Source of the DNA: Actinomyces oris
Lineage (GTDB): Bacteria > Actinomycetota > Actinomycetes > Actinomycetales > Actinomycetaceae
Direction of reading: 5' to 3'
Length of the DNA: 49,915 nucleotides
Assembly: GCF_001929375.1 (NCBI RefSeq)
Contig: NZ_MSGO01000048.1
Span: 1-49,915 of the forward strand
Shown here: one piece after another, positions 26,192 to 38,301 of the stretch
How the letters are laid out: every line of letters begins with the position of its first letter
Numbering within the stretch: position 1 is the first letter of the stretch
The notes under the pieces: model-generated
Seen by the model: only the letters and a program-made list of their open reading frames with translations
Told to the model about the DNA's origin: nothing
Databases searched by the model: none
Translations under genes and position numbers: made by a program

Positions 26192-27652
26192 ATGGTCGAA
26201 CTCGAGCTGCTGGGTGCCAACGGTGACACGATTGTCATGACCGACGAGGACGGCGAGCGTTACAGCATCGTCGTCGACGACGCCCTCAGGGCCGCGGTGC
26301 GCCGTGACCGCGGAGCGATCCTGCCCCCGTCGGGGACGGTCGCCGAGGCGCCGGCACCCCTGCGCCCCCGGCAGCTCCAGGCCTATATGCGCGCCGGCGC
26401 GACCGCGGCCGAGGTCGCGATCAGCACGGGCATGGACGTGGAGCACGTGCGCCGTTTCGAGGGGCCGGTGCTCGCCGAGCGCCAATGGGCCGTCTCGCAG
26501 GCCCAGTCCTGCCGGATCGGCTGGGAGAAGGACTCCCCCCTGCTCGGCGAGCTGGTGGTGGACCGGCTGGCCACGCGCGGCGTCGACCCCTCCAGCCTGG
26601 AGTGGGACGCGCTGCGCGAGGGCCGCGACCCCTGGCTCATCATGGTGACCTTCGTCCAGTCCGCCGAGGAGAAGCAGGCGCGCTGGTCACTGGACCTGAC
26701 CGCCCGCGCGGTTCACGCCCTGGACGATGAGGCGCGCTGGCTCACCGAGGCCGGAGCGGGGGCCAAGCGCCCGGCCGTCTTCGACCAGGACTCGAAGGCT
26801 CCCGGAGCCTCCGCCTCAGCGCCGTCGGCCCAGTCGGGGCACTCCCCCGCGGCCGCGGGCTCAGCGGCCAGCAGCGCGGTCTCGGCCGTCTCCGCCCCGG
26901 CTGCGGCCTCCGGCGAGTCCACCGGGCTGGCCGTCGAGATGCCCGCCGGGATGCTCCCGGTTCGGGAGTACGGCCGCCCTACCAGTGGCACCATGTCGGC
27001 CGATGACACTGATGCGCTGCTGGCCGACCTGGCCTCCAGCCGGGGCCGGCGAGTCGAGGTGGAGATGCCCCAGGACGACGACCTGAACGGCTTTGCGGGC
27101 GTAGGGAACGGTGATGAGGACGCCTTCACCGACCCTCACGGCATCGACTACACCAGCAGCCCTGAGAGCCCCGAGGTCCCCTCGCCTCCGGCCCGGGGCA
27201 TGGAGGAGCGCCGCACCCAGGCCGGCGCCAGAGCCGCCGATGAGCCCTTGGAGCAGGCCGCGGGCCTGAGTGCGCAGGTCTACTCGATGTCGGAGCGCAG
27301 GCGCCTGCACACCGGCAACCACCCGGCCGGCACCAGGCTGGTGACGGCCTCCAGCGCCCCCTCGGCGGCGCCGTCGGCCCCGAGTCCCGCGGTGGAGCGC
27401 GTCCCCGTGGGACGTCGAGCACCGCTGGGGGCGGACAGTCCCACCGAGCCGGTGCCGGAGATTCCCATGCCCTCGCGCTCCGAGCTCCTGGCCAAGGCCT
27501 CACACAGCCCGTCGGCCGCCTCTGCGGCGGGTACGCAGGAGCCTCTGCCCGACATGCCCAGGACGCCTCCGGTCAAGAAGAAGTCTCGCCGTCGCTCACG
27601 GCGCTCCGTACCCTCCTGGGACGAGATCGTCTTCGGCGCCAGGCCCGAGTAG
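26192..27652 (+). CDS. sepH: Septation protein SepH (DUF3071)
   Basis: This 486-residue actinobacterial cell-division protein is a SepH homologue. The N-terminal DUF3071 core runs over about residues 1-190 (MVELELLGANGDTIVMTDED, the helix-turn-helix AEVAISTGMDVEHVRRFEGP, SQAQSCRIGWEKDSPLLGEL). The rest is a long disordered Ala/Ser/Pro-rich region ending in a basic patch (VKKKSRRRSRRSVPSWDEIV). SepH promotes FtsZ assembly in Streptomyces and mycobacteria. I chose ATG 26192 because AAGGAGG sits 8 nt upstream; the frame from 26174 adds only six residues. Confidence 0.9.
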   Translation: MVELELLGANGDTIVMTDEDGERYSIVVDDALRAAVRRDRGAILPPSGTVAEAPAPLRPRQLQAYMRAGATAAEVAISTGMDVEHVRRFEGPVLAERQWAVSQAQSCRIGWEKDSPLLGELVVDRLATRGVDPSSLEWDALREGRDPWLIMVTFVQSAEEKQARWSLDLTARAVHALDDEARWLTEAGAGAKRPAVFDQDSKAPGASASAPSAQSGHSPAAAGSAASSAVSAVSAPAAASGESTGLAVEMPAGMLPVREYGRPTSGTMSADDTDALLADLASSRGRRVEVEMPQDDDLNGFAGVGNGDEDAFTDPHGIDYTSSPESPEVPSPPARGMEERRTQAGARAADEPLEQAAGLSAQVYSMSERRRLHTGNHPAGTRLVTASSAPSAAPSAPSPAVERVPVGRRAPLGADSPTEPVPEIPMPSRSELLAKASHSPSAASAAGTQEPLPDMPRTPPVKKKSRRRSRRSVPSWDEIVFGARPE

Positions 27653-27671
27653 CCCCCGAGTAGCCCGGGCC

Positions 27672-29000
27672 TCAGGCCTCGGTGATGAGCAGCGGCACCT
27701 CGGTCTCGGCCGGGGTGAAGGAGCCGTGGACGCCGGGCATGGCGATGGCGGACTCGGAGTGGACCCGGGGGTCCACGAGGACCCAGTTCTCGGCCATGGC
27801 CACGACGACGTCGCCGACAACGCCCCGTGCTCGCGCGCCGAGGACGCCCAGGTGCTCACCGGCCTGCTGCCTGGTCCCGATCCACATCGCCCGCTCCCCC
27901 AGGACGCGGCGGTAGCGCTGGGCCACCTCGGCGGCCAGGTCCACGTCGCCGTCGGCGACGTGCAGGTGCGTCAGCCTGGGCTCGCCGGCCACGGCGACGA
28001 CGTCGCGGACCAGCTCACGATGGGCGCTCAGGTCGATGCGGTGGTCGGGATCGGTGTCGACCATGCCGTGATCGGCGCTGAGGAGAATCCTGGTTCCGGC
28101 GGGGACGCGCCGGGCCAGCTCCGCCATGGCGGCGTCGAGGCGCTCGAGCTGGGTCAGCCACTGCTCGCTGAGCCACCCGTGCTTGTGACCGGTCTTGTCC
28201 AGCTCGCCGACGTAGAGGTAGACCAGCGGGGTGCCGCGGCGCAGGGCTCCGGAGGCCAGGCCGGGCCGGTCCTCCAGCCGGTCGGCTCCCAGGTGTGAGG
28301 CGCCTCGTAGGGCGGCCTCGGTCAGGCCGGATCCGGCGAAGCGGGTCGGTCCGATGCTCACCGCGCTCCCAGCCGGGAGCCGTTCGAAGATTGTGGGCAC
28401 CTCCTGCCAGGACCTGGGGCTGGGGACGTTGTCGCCCTTCCAGGTGATGAGGCTGAGGACCTGGTCGGGGCCGGGGACGGCGGAGGCGTCGAGAGCGGGC
28501 CCCAGACGGGGGTTGAGCACCGAGTAGCCGACCATGCCGGTGGTGCCGGGCAGGGCGGAGGTTCCCAGCATGGTCAGGGCCGCAGCCGTCGTCGAGGGCC
28601 GGCAGGTGAGGATTCCTGCACCGGAGCCGGCAGTGGCGGTCTCGCGCCGTCCCAGCCACTGGCGCAGGGTGGGGGTGTGTCCGCGACGCTGACGGAGCAT
28701 CTCCAGGCCCAGACCGTCCACGAGGACGACGACGGTTCCCGGACCACCGGATTCCTCGGGCTCACCGGCCACGTCGATCCCCCAGCTGCGGGCGACCGTA
28801 CGGGCCCGGGCGTCGCAGACGACTGGTTCAGCGGGGTCGCCGGTGGGGCTGAGGTCGGTATCGCCGTCGTGCCCGGTGTCAGCGAGGGTCAGTCCGGCGC
28901 TGACGGCGCCGACCGCCAGGACGTAGCGGAGCGCCGGATCCTGCGGGGAGTCCGGGGCGGGAGGCGGTGCGGGCCGCCCGCCGGCGGTCCGGGTTCCCAT
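27672..29000 (-). CDS. Alkaline-phosphatase-superfamily (nucleotide pyrophosphatase/phosphodiesterase) enzyme
   Basis: This 442-residue metallohydrolase has the metal site VVVLVDGLGLEML, a probable nucleophile Thr in CRPSTTAAALTMLGTSALPG, ELDKTGHKHG, and LLSADHGMVDTDPDHRI with its His/Asp ligands; a final conserved His is in GVHGSFTP. Enzymes of this class hydrolyse phosphodiester or phosphate bonds using two Zn ions. The start is uncertain: ATG 29000, or GTG 29015 overlapping the DUF5998 stop. A much longer open frame to 29588 is not protein-like because it overlaps DUF5998. No signal peptide is seen, so it is probably cytoplasmic. Confidence 0.85.
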   Translation of the reverse strand: MGTRTAGGRPAPPPAPDSPQDPALRYVLAVGAVSAGLTLADTGHDGDTDLSPTGDPAEPVVCDARARTVARSWGIDVAGEPEESGGPGTVVVLVDGLGLEMLRQRRGHTPTLRQWLGRRETATAGSGAGILTCRPSTTAAALTMLGTSALPGTTGMVGYSVLNPRLGPALDASAVPGPDQVLSLITWKGDNVPSPRSWQEVPTIFERLPAGSAVSIGPTRFAGSGLTEAALRGASHLGADRLEDRPGLASGALRRGTPLVYLYVGELDKTGHKHGWLSEQWLTQLERLDAAMAELARRVPAGTRILLSADHGMVDTDPDHRIDLSAHRELVRDVVAVAGEPRLTHLHVADGDVDLAAEVAQRYRRVLGERAMWIGTRQQAGEHLGVLGARARGVVGDVVVAMAENWVLVDPRVHSESAIAMPGVHGSFTPAETEVPLLITEA

Positions 29001-29011
29001 CACCGGCCCCG

Positions 29012-29641
29012 TCACAGGGAGGCGGCGCGGGCCGCCATCTGTGAGAGCCGACCGGCGAAGGTCTCGGCGCGGGCCAGGGCGTCGGCGCCCTCCACGCCCG
29101 CGGCCACACGGATGACGACGTCGTCGGGCACGGACACGCCGGTCATGCCGTGGTCGGCCTGGCAGTCGGGGTCGCCGCAGGTGGCCGGCTCCATGTCGAT
29201 ACGGCGCACCGAGCCCCAGGAGATCGCGATCGTCATCTCGGTGAGGGTTCCGCCGCCCTGGGCCGGGTCGGCCACGCCCCGTGTCAGGGCCATGGAGCGG
29301 ATACGGCTGAGCGGAACCGCCTCGCTGGTGGCCAGGGCGCCGGGGCTGCCGTCGTCGCGGGGGGTGTCGTCGACGTGGACGATGATGAGGCGGCTGGGGG
29401 TCAGGGCCAGGACGGTCAGGTGGCGGTGGACCGCCTCGGCGAAGGTGGTCTCGGCCTGGACCATGCCGGAGAGGATCTCCTCCTCGCCCGCGGCCAGACG
29501 GAGGGTGTCGAGCACCAGCTCGGGGTAGTAGCCGGCGAGCTCCACCTGCTGCACCAAGTCTGTGAAGGCCTCCTGCGACGCCTCGCACGAGGCGGGACCG
29601 GCGGCCGAGCTGCGGCCTGAGTGGGTCGTCATGGTCGCCAT
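29012..29641 (-). CDS. DUF5998 family protein
   Basis: This protein of about 209 residues has a core beginning FTDLVQQVELAGYYPELVLD and including RHLTVLALTPSRLIIVHVDD, which resembles an actinobacterial DUF5998 protein commonly next to the phosphodiesterase gene. A motif with spaced cysteines (ATCGDPDCQADHGM) may bind a metal. The start could be ATG 29641 or the ATG 9 bp later. The function is unknown. It is divergent from parC and immediately precedes the phosphodiesterase gene, with which it is probably co-transcribed. Confidence 0.75.
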   Translation of the reverse strand: MATMTTHSGRSSAAGPASCEASQEAFTDLVQQVELAGYYPELVLDTLRLAAGEEEILSGMVQAETTFAEAVHRHLTVLALTPSRLIIVHVDDTPRDDGSPGALATSEAVPLSRIRSMALTRGVADPAQGGGTLTEMTIAISWGSVRRIDMEPATCGDPDCQADHGMTGVSVPDDVVIRVAAGVEGADALARAETFAGRLSQMAARAASL

Positions 29642-29783
29642 TGTGCCATCGTCCGCCCCTTCGTCGTCGAGCGCCGGTATGCCCATGCTCGAGGCGGGCC
29701 GATCGCGCCGAGCGGGTGCGTCTGACCTGTCACGCCCGGGTGTCGTGGTTTGTTTTCAGCCCGATTCCTCGGAGAATGCGCCC

Positions 29784-32330
<2,547 letters not shown>

Positions 32331-32399
32331 CGGGGGCTTCCTGGCAGGAGCACCCCGGACAGCCACCCGCGAGCAGGGCGAATGTGCCTACAGTGGTCC

Positions 32400-34043
32400 A
32401 TGGCCGATCAGCCCTCTGCAGACCTGCTCATCAGGGACGCGCGCGTCGTCCCCTTCCGGTCCCGCACCGAGCTGGGTGCGCTGCGCCGTGATACTTCGAC
32501 CCCCGGTGCCTTGGCCGCGCCGCCACCCCCGGGCGAGCCCGTGGATGTACGCATCGAGGCCGGCCGGGTCGTCGAGGTGGGGCGGGGGCTGAGTGCTCCC
32601 GGGGTACGGGTCCTGCAGGCCGATGGTTCCTTCCTCATTCCCGGTCTGTGGGACGCTCACGCCCACCTGGACATGGAGGCGGCGCGCTCGGCACGCATCG
32701 ACACGCTGGCCACCCGCAGCGCCGAGGAGGCCCTGGAGCTGGTGGCCCGGGCGCTGCGGGATCATCCGGCGGGTTCGCGGCCGGCCACGATCCAGGGCTT
32801 CGGGCACCGTCTGTCCAACTGGCCCCGGGTGCCCACGGTTGCCGAGCTCGACGCCGTCACCGGGGAGACTCCCACGCTGCTCATCTCCGGGGACGTGCAC
32901 TCCGGGTGGCTGAACTCGGCGGCGCTGCGGGCTCTCGGTCTGCCGGGGGCCAGCGCCCAGGACCCGGGGGAACCGATGAAGGAGGACCCGTGGTTCGCCC
33001 TGCTGGACCGCCTCGATGAGGTGCCCGGGACGCGCGAGCTGCGGGAGTCCGGCTACCGGCAGGTCCTGGCCGACATGCTGGCCCGGGGCATCACCGGCGT
33101 GGTGGACATGAGCTGGTCGGAGGATCCCGATGACTGGCCGCGGCGGCTTCGGGCCATGGCGGACCAGGGCGTTCTTCCCCAGGTGCTGCCCCGTATCCGC
33201 ATCGGGGTCTACCGCGACAAGCTGGAGCGGTGGATCGCCAGGGGCCTGCGCACCGGGACCGCGCTGGCCGGCTCCCCGCGCCTGCCCGACGGCTCCCCGG
33301 TGCTGGTTCAGGGGCCGCTCAAGGTGATCGCCGACGGCTCGATGGGCTCGGGCAGCGCGCACATGTGCCAGCCCTACCCGTCCGAGCTGGGCCTGAAGCA
33401 CGCCTACGGCGTGGTCAACATCGACCGGGCCGAGCTCACCGACCTCATGGCCCACGCCTCCCGGCAGGGTTATGAGATGGCCATCCACGCCATCGGGGAC
33501 GCCGCCGTCGACGATGTCGCCGCGGCCTTCGCGCACTCGGGTGCCGCCGGACGCCTGGAGCACGCCCAGCTGCTGCCGGCCGACGCCCTCGACGAGCCTG
33601 ACGGGGCGCTCAGTCGCCTGGTGGGCTGCGGTGTCGAGCTGTCGGTCCAGCCGGCCCACCTCATTGACGACTGGGCGGCCGTGGGCCGGGTGTGGCCGGG
33701 GCTGGAGGGGCGCACCTACGCCTTCGCAGACATGGTGGCCGCCGGGGCCCTGCTCCAGCTGGGCTCGGATGCGCCGGTGGCGCCCCTGGACCCGTGGCTG
33801 GCCATGTCGGCGGCCGTGGGGCGCCGGACGCCGGATGGCTCGGTGTGGTCGCCGGAGCAGCGGCTGACGGCGGAGGAGGCGCTGGCCGCCAGTGTCAACG
33901 GGGCCGGTCCGGTGGCGGTGGGCTCTCCGGCCGACCTGGTGCTCCTGGCCGCGGACCCCCTGCGCCTCGGGGCCGAGGAGCTGGCGGGTGCTCGCCCAGT
34001 GGCCACCATGGTGGCCGGCGCTGTGGCCCACCTGCGAGGGTGA
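32400..34043 (+). CDS. Amidohydrolase family protein (metallo-dependent hydrolase, YtcJ-like)
   Basis: This 547-residue hydrolase has HAHLD (87-91) as metal ligands, SGDVHSGWLNSAALRALG, MAIHAIGDAAV and LQLGSDAPVAPLDPW with the C-terminal catalytic Asp. It belongs to the amidohydrolase-3 type that hydrolyses amide or N-formyl groups; the substrate is unknown. A TACAGT hexamer lies 5 nt before the ATG and no Shine-Dalgarno sequence is present, so the message may be leaderless. It is convergent with the GNAT gene. Confidence 0.85.
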   Translation: MADQPSADLLIRDARVVPFRSRTELGALRRDTSTPGALAAPPPPGEPVDVRIEAGRVVEVGRGLSAPGVRVLQADGSFLIPGLWDAHAHLDMEAARSARIDTLATRSAEEALELVARALRDHPAGSRPATIQGFGHRLSNWPRVPTVAELDAVTGETPTLLISGDVHSGWLNSAALRALGLPGASAQDPGEPMKEDPWFALLDRLDEVPGTRELRESGYRQVLADMLARGITGVVDMSWSEDPDDWPRRLRAMADQGVLPQVLPRIRIGVYRDKLERWIARGLRTGTALAGSPRLPDGSPVLVQGPLKVIADGSMGSGSAHMCQPYPSELGLKHAYGVVNIDRAELTDLMAHASRQGYEMAIHAIGDAAVDDVAAAFAHSGAAGRLEHAQLLPADALDEPDGALSRLVGCGVELSVQPAHLIDDWAAVGRVWPGLEGRTYAFADMVAAGALLQLGSDAPVAPLDPWLAMSAAVGRRTPDGSVWSPEQRLTAEEALAASVNGAGPVAVGSPADLVLLAADPLRLGAEELAGARPVATMVAGAVAHLRG

Positions 34044-34068
34044 ATCGCCCAGGTGGTGAGCGCCCCGC

Positions 34069-35121
34069 TCAAACGTCGAGGGCGTAGAGGATGGTGCCAC
34101 GAGTGGGCACGTAGCCCAGGGACTCGTACAGGTCCACGGCACCGCTGGGGTTGTCGGTGTCGACGCCGGCGGCGGCGTACTCCATGCCGTCGGCGGCGTA
34201 GGCGCGCATGGCGGCCACCAGCAGCGCGGGCCCGATCCGGCGGTGGCGGTAGTCGCTGAGGACCCCGAGCACGTCGGTGTAGCCCTCCCGCCAGCCCAGT
34301 GCCTGCCAGTCCTGCTCGTAGCGGCCCGAACGCAGGTAGCCGGCGACGCGGGCCCGGTCCCCGGAGCGGTCCATGGCCACGAAGCTCCACTGGGGGGCGA
34401 AGTAGGCACTGCCTGCGGTCCAGTCCTCGGGGGTGATGTTCTCCGCCTTCCAGGTCTCGGCCATGGCCTGGTTGTAGGCACGGCGGACGTCGTCGTCGAT
34501 CTCGGGGGTCCACGGGTCGATGGTGATGAAGCCGTCCAGGTCCACCTCGGGGATCTCGTCGCCGAGGAAACGGCGCACCTCCCGGTACCAGCGCGTCGGT
34601 TCAAAACCCATGTCCGCCAGGTGCCCCTGCATGCGCTTGTCATCCTCCATGACGGTGGTGACCACGTGGGCTGGGACCCGGGTCGAGCCCTTGCCCGCCA
34701 CGGTGCCGGCTCGTTCGGCACCCACCAGGTGGCGGGCACGCTCGGCCTGCCAGTGCAGGAGGGCACGTCCGATGCCGCGTTTGCGTACGGCCGGGTCCAC
34801 GGTGCCGGTCATGGAGGCGTAGATCTCCCCGGCTGGGCGCAGGCGCACCAAGCCGAAGGCGCGCATGACGCCGTCAGCGTCGCGCCCGGCGACACCGGAG
34901 TAGGTGGGGTCGAGGAAGTACTCGGCCGTCTCCTGCTCACTGGTGCGGTAGGGCGGGTTGTCGACGTCCTCGGCCCGAGCGATGAGCGCGGCCAGCTCGT
35001 GGTTGTCCTCCGGGCCCAGCGGCCGCCAGGACAGCTCCCGCGACAGGGACGAACGGGGACCCGGGCGCAGGATGGGCCACGGTGAGGACCCCGCCCGGCG
35101 GATACCGTAACCGGGTGCCAT
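34069..35121 (-). CDS. Tandem-GNAT N-acetyltransferase
   Basis: This 350-residue protein has two GNAT folds. The first has an acetyl-CoA loop VRKRGIGRALLHWQAE (about 112-127) and the second YRHRRIGPALLVAAM (about 293-307), with the end VDLYESLGYVPTRGTI. The layout resembles mycothiol synthase (MshD), but members of this branch are often unassigned and no MSH genes are nearby, so I leave the substrate open. GGGAGG lies 7 nt before the ATG. The gene is convergent with the amidohydrolase gene, 25 bp apart. Confidence 0.82.
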   Translation of the reverse strand: MAPGYGIRRAGSSPWPILRPGPRSSLSRELSWRPLGPEDNHELAALIARAEDVDNPPYRTSEQETAEYFLDPTYSGVAGRDADGVMRAFGLVRLRPAGEIYASMTGTVDPAVRKRGIGRALLHWQAERARHLVGAERAGTVAGKGSTRVPAHVVTTVMEDDKRMQGHLADMGFEPTRWYREVRRFLGDEIPEVDLDGFITIDPWTPEIDDDVRRAYNQAMAETWKAENITPEDWTAGSAYFAPQWSFVAMDRSGDRARVAGYLRSGRYEQDWQALGWREGYTDVLGVLSDYRHRRIGPALLVAAMRAYAADGMEYAAAGVDTDNPSGAVDLYESLGYVPTRGTILYALDV

Positions 35122-35250
35122 GAGTGCACCTCCCTCATGAGGATGAAGAAAGACGATCAGTCAGTAAGCAGCGCGCCTCGACCTGCGGCGGGCCGTGACA
35201 CGAAGGTTACTGACCCTACCTGAAGGAGTGGCCGAGACCTGACGCGGGGA

Positions 35251-37503
35251 TCAGGCGTCGATGCGCTCGCGATCAACATCACGGGCGCCTTCGACGATGA
35301 AGTCGCGGCGGGGCTCAACCGATGAGCCCATGAGGAGCTCGAACACGGACTCGGCCTCCATGATCTGGGCCTCATCCCCCAGGGTAATGCGCCGCAGGGT
35401 GCGGTGCTGGGGCTCCATGGTGGTCTCGGCGAGCTGGTGGGCGTCCATCTCCCCCAGGCCCTTGTAGCGCTGGGGCTCCTTGAAGCTGCGGCCCGCGCGC
35501 TCCAGGCGGCGCAGAGTGGCGACGAGCTCCTCGTCGGAGTAGGTGTAGATGATCTCCTTCTTGCGCCGCCCCGAGCCGGAGACCTCGATGCGGTGCAGGG
35601 GCGGGACGGCGGCGAAGACCCGGCCCGCCTCGATCATGGGGCGCATGTAGCGGAAGAAGAGGGTCAGCAGGAGGGTGCGGATGTGGGCGCCGTCGACGTC
35701 GGCGTCGGTCATGAGGATGACCTTGCCGTAGCGGGCGGCCTCCAGGTCGAAGGTGCGTCCGCTGCCGGCGCCGACCACCTGGATGATGGCCGAGCACTCG
35801 ACGTTGCGCAGCATGTCGGCCTGAGAGGCCTTCTGCACGTTGAGGATCTTGCCGCGGATCGGCAGGAGCGCCTGAAACTCGGAGTTGCGCGCGTTCTTGG
35901 CGGTTCCCAGGGCGGAGTCACCCTCGACGATGAACAGCTCGGAGGCGGCGACGTCGTCGCTGCGGCAGTCGGCGAGCTTGGCCGGCAGGGAGGAGGTCTC
36001 CAGGGCCGTCTTGCGGCGGGTGATCTCCTTGTGCAGGCGCGCTGAGACGCGGGCGCGCATCTCGCCGACGATCTTCTCCTCCAGGGCGCGCGCCTGGGCC
36101 TTGAGGTCCCGCTTGGAGGAGGTCAGCAGGGCGGTGAGCTCGCGCTCGACCACCTTGGAGACGATCTGGCGCACGGGCCCGGTGCCCAGGACCTCCTTGG
36201 TCTGCCCTTCGAACTGGGGCTCGGGCACGCGCACGGTGATGACGGCGGTCAGGCCCGCCATGATGTCGTCCTTCTCGACGCGGCCGTCCTTGGAGGTCAG
36301 CTTCAGGGCCCGGGAGTCGGCCTCGATGCGCTTGCGCAGCACCTTGGTGAGGGCCTGCTCGAATCCGGTCAGGTGGGTGCCGCCCATGGGGGTGGCGATG
36401 ATGTTGACGAAGGAGCGCTCCGTGGTGTCGTAGCCGATCCCCCATCGCAGGGCGACGTCGACCATGCAGGTGCGCTCGACCTCGACGGGCCGCAGGTGCC
36501 CGCTGGCGCGGTCGAGCTGCTGGACGGTCTCGGTGTAGGTGCCCTCACCGGTGAGGCGGAAGGTGTCGGTGACCGAGCCGTCGGAGGCCAGGAAGTCGAC
36601 GAAGTCGGCGGTGCCGCCCAGGGCCTGGAAGACCTCGACGCCCTCGTCGTCGCCGGTGTCGAACAGGTCGCCGCGGTTCTCGGTGGCGTTCTTGGCGGCC
36701 GCCCGCAGGGTGACCTCGTGGACGGCGTCGTCGGTCTCGCCGGCGTCGGCGGCCGGCGTGGTGGAGGCGGCGACGGCCTCTGCCTCGGGGCGCTTGTCCT
36801 CCAGGCGCAGGGTGAGGCCCGGGACGAGGAAGCTGGTCTGACGCAGGCGGGCGCGCAGGGCGGCGGCGTCGTACTCGGTGGGCCTGGGGAAGATCTGGGG
36901 GTCGGCCCAGTAGCGGACCCGGGTGCCGGTCACGCCGCGGCGCACCTTGCCGATGACGCGCAGCTCGGAGGCCTTCGTGAACCCGGTGAAGGGTGAGGAG
37001 GGGGTGCGCCCGGCGGAGTCATCGAAGATGCCGGGCTCGCCGCGGTGGAAGCTCATGGCGTAGGTCTTGCCGCCGCGGTCGACCTCGACGTCCATGCGCT
37101 CGGCCAGGGCGTTGACGACGGACGCCCCCACGCCGTGCAGGCCGCCGGCGGCGCCGTAGGAGCCTCCGCCGAACTTCCCGCCGGCGTGCAGCTTGGTGTA
37201 GACGAGCTCGACGCCGGTCAGGCCGGAGGAGGGCTCGATGTCCACTGGCACGCCACGCCCGTTGTCGCGCACCTCGATGGAGCCGTCGTCGTGGACGGTC
37301 ACCGAGATGTCGTCGCCGTGTCCCTCGAGGGCCTCGTCGACGGCGTTGTCGACGATCTCCCACACGCAGTGCATGAGACCGCGCTGGTCGGTGGAGCCGA
37401 TGTACATTCCCGGGCGCTTGCGCACGGCCTCGAGCCCCTCCAGGACGGAGAGGTGGCGGGCGGAGTAGTCGCCCCGGCTGGTCTTGTTCTCAGATGAGGG
37501 CAC
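35251..37503 (-). CDS. parE: DNA topoisomerase IV subunit B (ParE-like type IIA topoisomerase)
   Basis: This 750-residue ATPase subunit has the GHKL pocket (WEIVDNAVDE 48-57, DNGRGVPVD 80-88, GLHGVGASVVNAL), the TOPRIM domain (IVEGDSALGTAKN, around 526) and ILMTDADVDGAHIRTLL. EGDSALGTAK and FQALLPIRGKILNVQKAS are typical of actinobacterial ParE. An insert of about 50 residues, Ala/Asp/Thr-rich, lies at about 258-310 in the transducer domain. The GTG start is preceded by TAGATT at 6 nt, suggesting a leaderless mRNA. The A subunit is encoded on the opposite strand about 3 kb away, so the two are not an operon. Confidence 0.92.
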   Translation of the reverse strand: MPSSENKTSRGDYSARHLSVLEGLEAVRKRPGMYIGSTDQRGLMHCVWEIVDNAVDEALEGHGDDISVTVHDDGSIEVRDNGRGVPVDIEPSSGLTGVELVYTKLHAGGKFGGGSYGAAGGLHGVGASVVNALAERMDVEVDRGGKTYAMSFHRGEPGIFDDSAGRTPSSPFTGFTKASELRVIGKVRRGVTGTRVRYWADPQIFPRPTEYDAAALRARLRQTSFLVPGLTLRLEDKRPEAEAVAASTTPAADAGETDDAVHEVTLRAAAKNATENRGDLFDTGDDEGVEVFQALGGTADFVDFLASDGSVTDTFRLTGEGTYTETVQQLDRASGHLRPVEVERTCMVDVALRWGIGYDTTERSFVNIIATPMGGTHLTGFEQALTKVLRKRIEADSRALKLTSKDGRVEKDDIMAGLTAVITVRVPEPQFEGQTKEVLGTGPVRQIVSKVVERELTALLTSSKRDLKAQARALEEKIVGEMRARVSARLHKEITRRKTALETSSLPAKLADCRSDDVAASELFIVEGDSALGTAKNARNSEFQALLPIRGKILNVQKASQADMLRNVECSAIIQVVGAGSGRTFDLEAARYGKVILMTDADVDGAHIRTLLLTLFFRYMRPMIEAGRVFAAVPPLHRIEVSGSGRRKKEIIYTYSDEELVATLRRLERAGRSFKEPQRYKGLGEMDAHQLAETTMEPQHRTLRRITLGDEAQIMEAESVFELLMGSSVEPRRDFIVEGARDVDRERIDA

Positions 37504-37815
37504 GCTGGGAATCTAGCCGATCAGTGCCGCTGGCGCCTTGTGCCCCGCCGCGGCAGGCGTGTGGCGTCATACCTCATGCAACCGCCGGCCCCATGCCATC
37601 GTTGAGGCGCCCACTCAAGTGGGAGGGCGGGAGCCACCCTGGCGCTGCCGATCCCACGGTCCGCCTTGCCCTCCTCCAGCATTCACCCGATCGGTCGGCT
37701 CCGTGGTGACGTGCGCCATGACGCCGGTGCGCCGTGGGCGAAAGCGCGTGCGCCTCAGGCGGAAACGGCCGTCTCGGACGGGTGGAAGCGCCTGCGTCAT
37801 GATGCAATGCCGTCC
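37504..37815. other. Divergent intergenic region
   Basis: This 312-bp region lies between parE (minus) and the DUF7455 gene (plus). Open frames here are short and of random composition, and I see no gene. It must hold both promoters; only the parE -10 can be pointed to. Confidence 0.5.
37510..37515 (-). promoter_or_regulatory. Leaderless -10 element of parE
   Basis: TAGATT on the minus strand is separated from the parE GTG (37503) by 6 nt (CCCAGC), placing the transcription start at or next to the initiation codon. No ribosome-binding site lies upstream. The same geometry occurs before the PASTA kinase gene (TAGAAT, 6 nt, GTG). A clear -35 was not found. Confidence 0.5.
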
Positions 37816-38079
37816 ATGAGCACAACCGGAACCTCAACCGCCGCGCAGGCGGTGACCACCCTGGACGAGCAGACCACCCCTACCTCCGACTCCGCCGAGC
37901 GCCCGCTGACCACAGCCGACCGCTGCGACGTCTGCGACGCACAGGCCTACGTCCGAGTCGTCATGCTGACCGGCGAGCTCTTCTTCTGCGGCCACCACGC
38001 CCGCAAGCACGGAGAGAAGCTCAAGGAGGTCGCCCTGCTGTTCCAGGACGAGACCGCGAGCCTGGCCGCCGGCAGCTGA
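37816..38079 (+). CDS. DUF7455 small zinc-ribbon protein
   Basis: This 87-residue protein has a disordered Thr/Ser-rich N-terminus (about 1-33) and a zinc-ribbon with CDVC (about 38-41) and FFCGHHARKHGEKLKE (about 60-75). This matches small actinobacterial proteins of the DUF7455 type, found beside topoisomerase or sigma genes; the function is not known. ATG 37816 is chosen since it begins the compact protein; the frame from 37666 is not protein-like. It is divergent from parE. Confidence 0.75.
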   Translation: MSTTGTSTAAQAVTTLDEQTTPTSDSAERPLTTADRCDVCDAQAYVRVVMLTGELFFCGHHARKHGEKLKEVALLFQDETASLAAGS

Positions 38080-38301
38080 CGGCGCCTGTCGACCCAGCCG
38101 ACGTGGACTTCTTCACCGAGATCGGCACTGCGACTCACTGAGCATCACAGTCTTTTTCTACCGGATGCCGCATATCCTCGTTCCTGAGGCCCTGCTCCTG
38201 TTCCCGCCCCGAGTCCCCCGGCACAGAGCCTTGCGCTGAATTAAGCAACCCGCCCCTCATCCAGGCTCGACGAAGCCGCGTGACCCCTCAAGGAACTGTC
38301 T

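Noticed and set aside
27672-29588. Long N-terminal extension of the phosphodiesterase frame to 29588
   Set aside because: The extra 196 codons are Arg/Pro-rich shadow of DUF5998, which ends at 29012; the real start is at 29000 or 29015.
32388-34766. A 792-codon minus-strand frame opposite the amidohydrolase
   Set aside because: Composition is typical of an antisense shadow in GC-rich DNA, while the plus-strand amidohydrolase has clear motifs.
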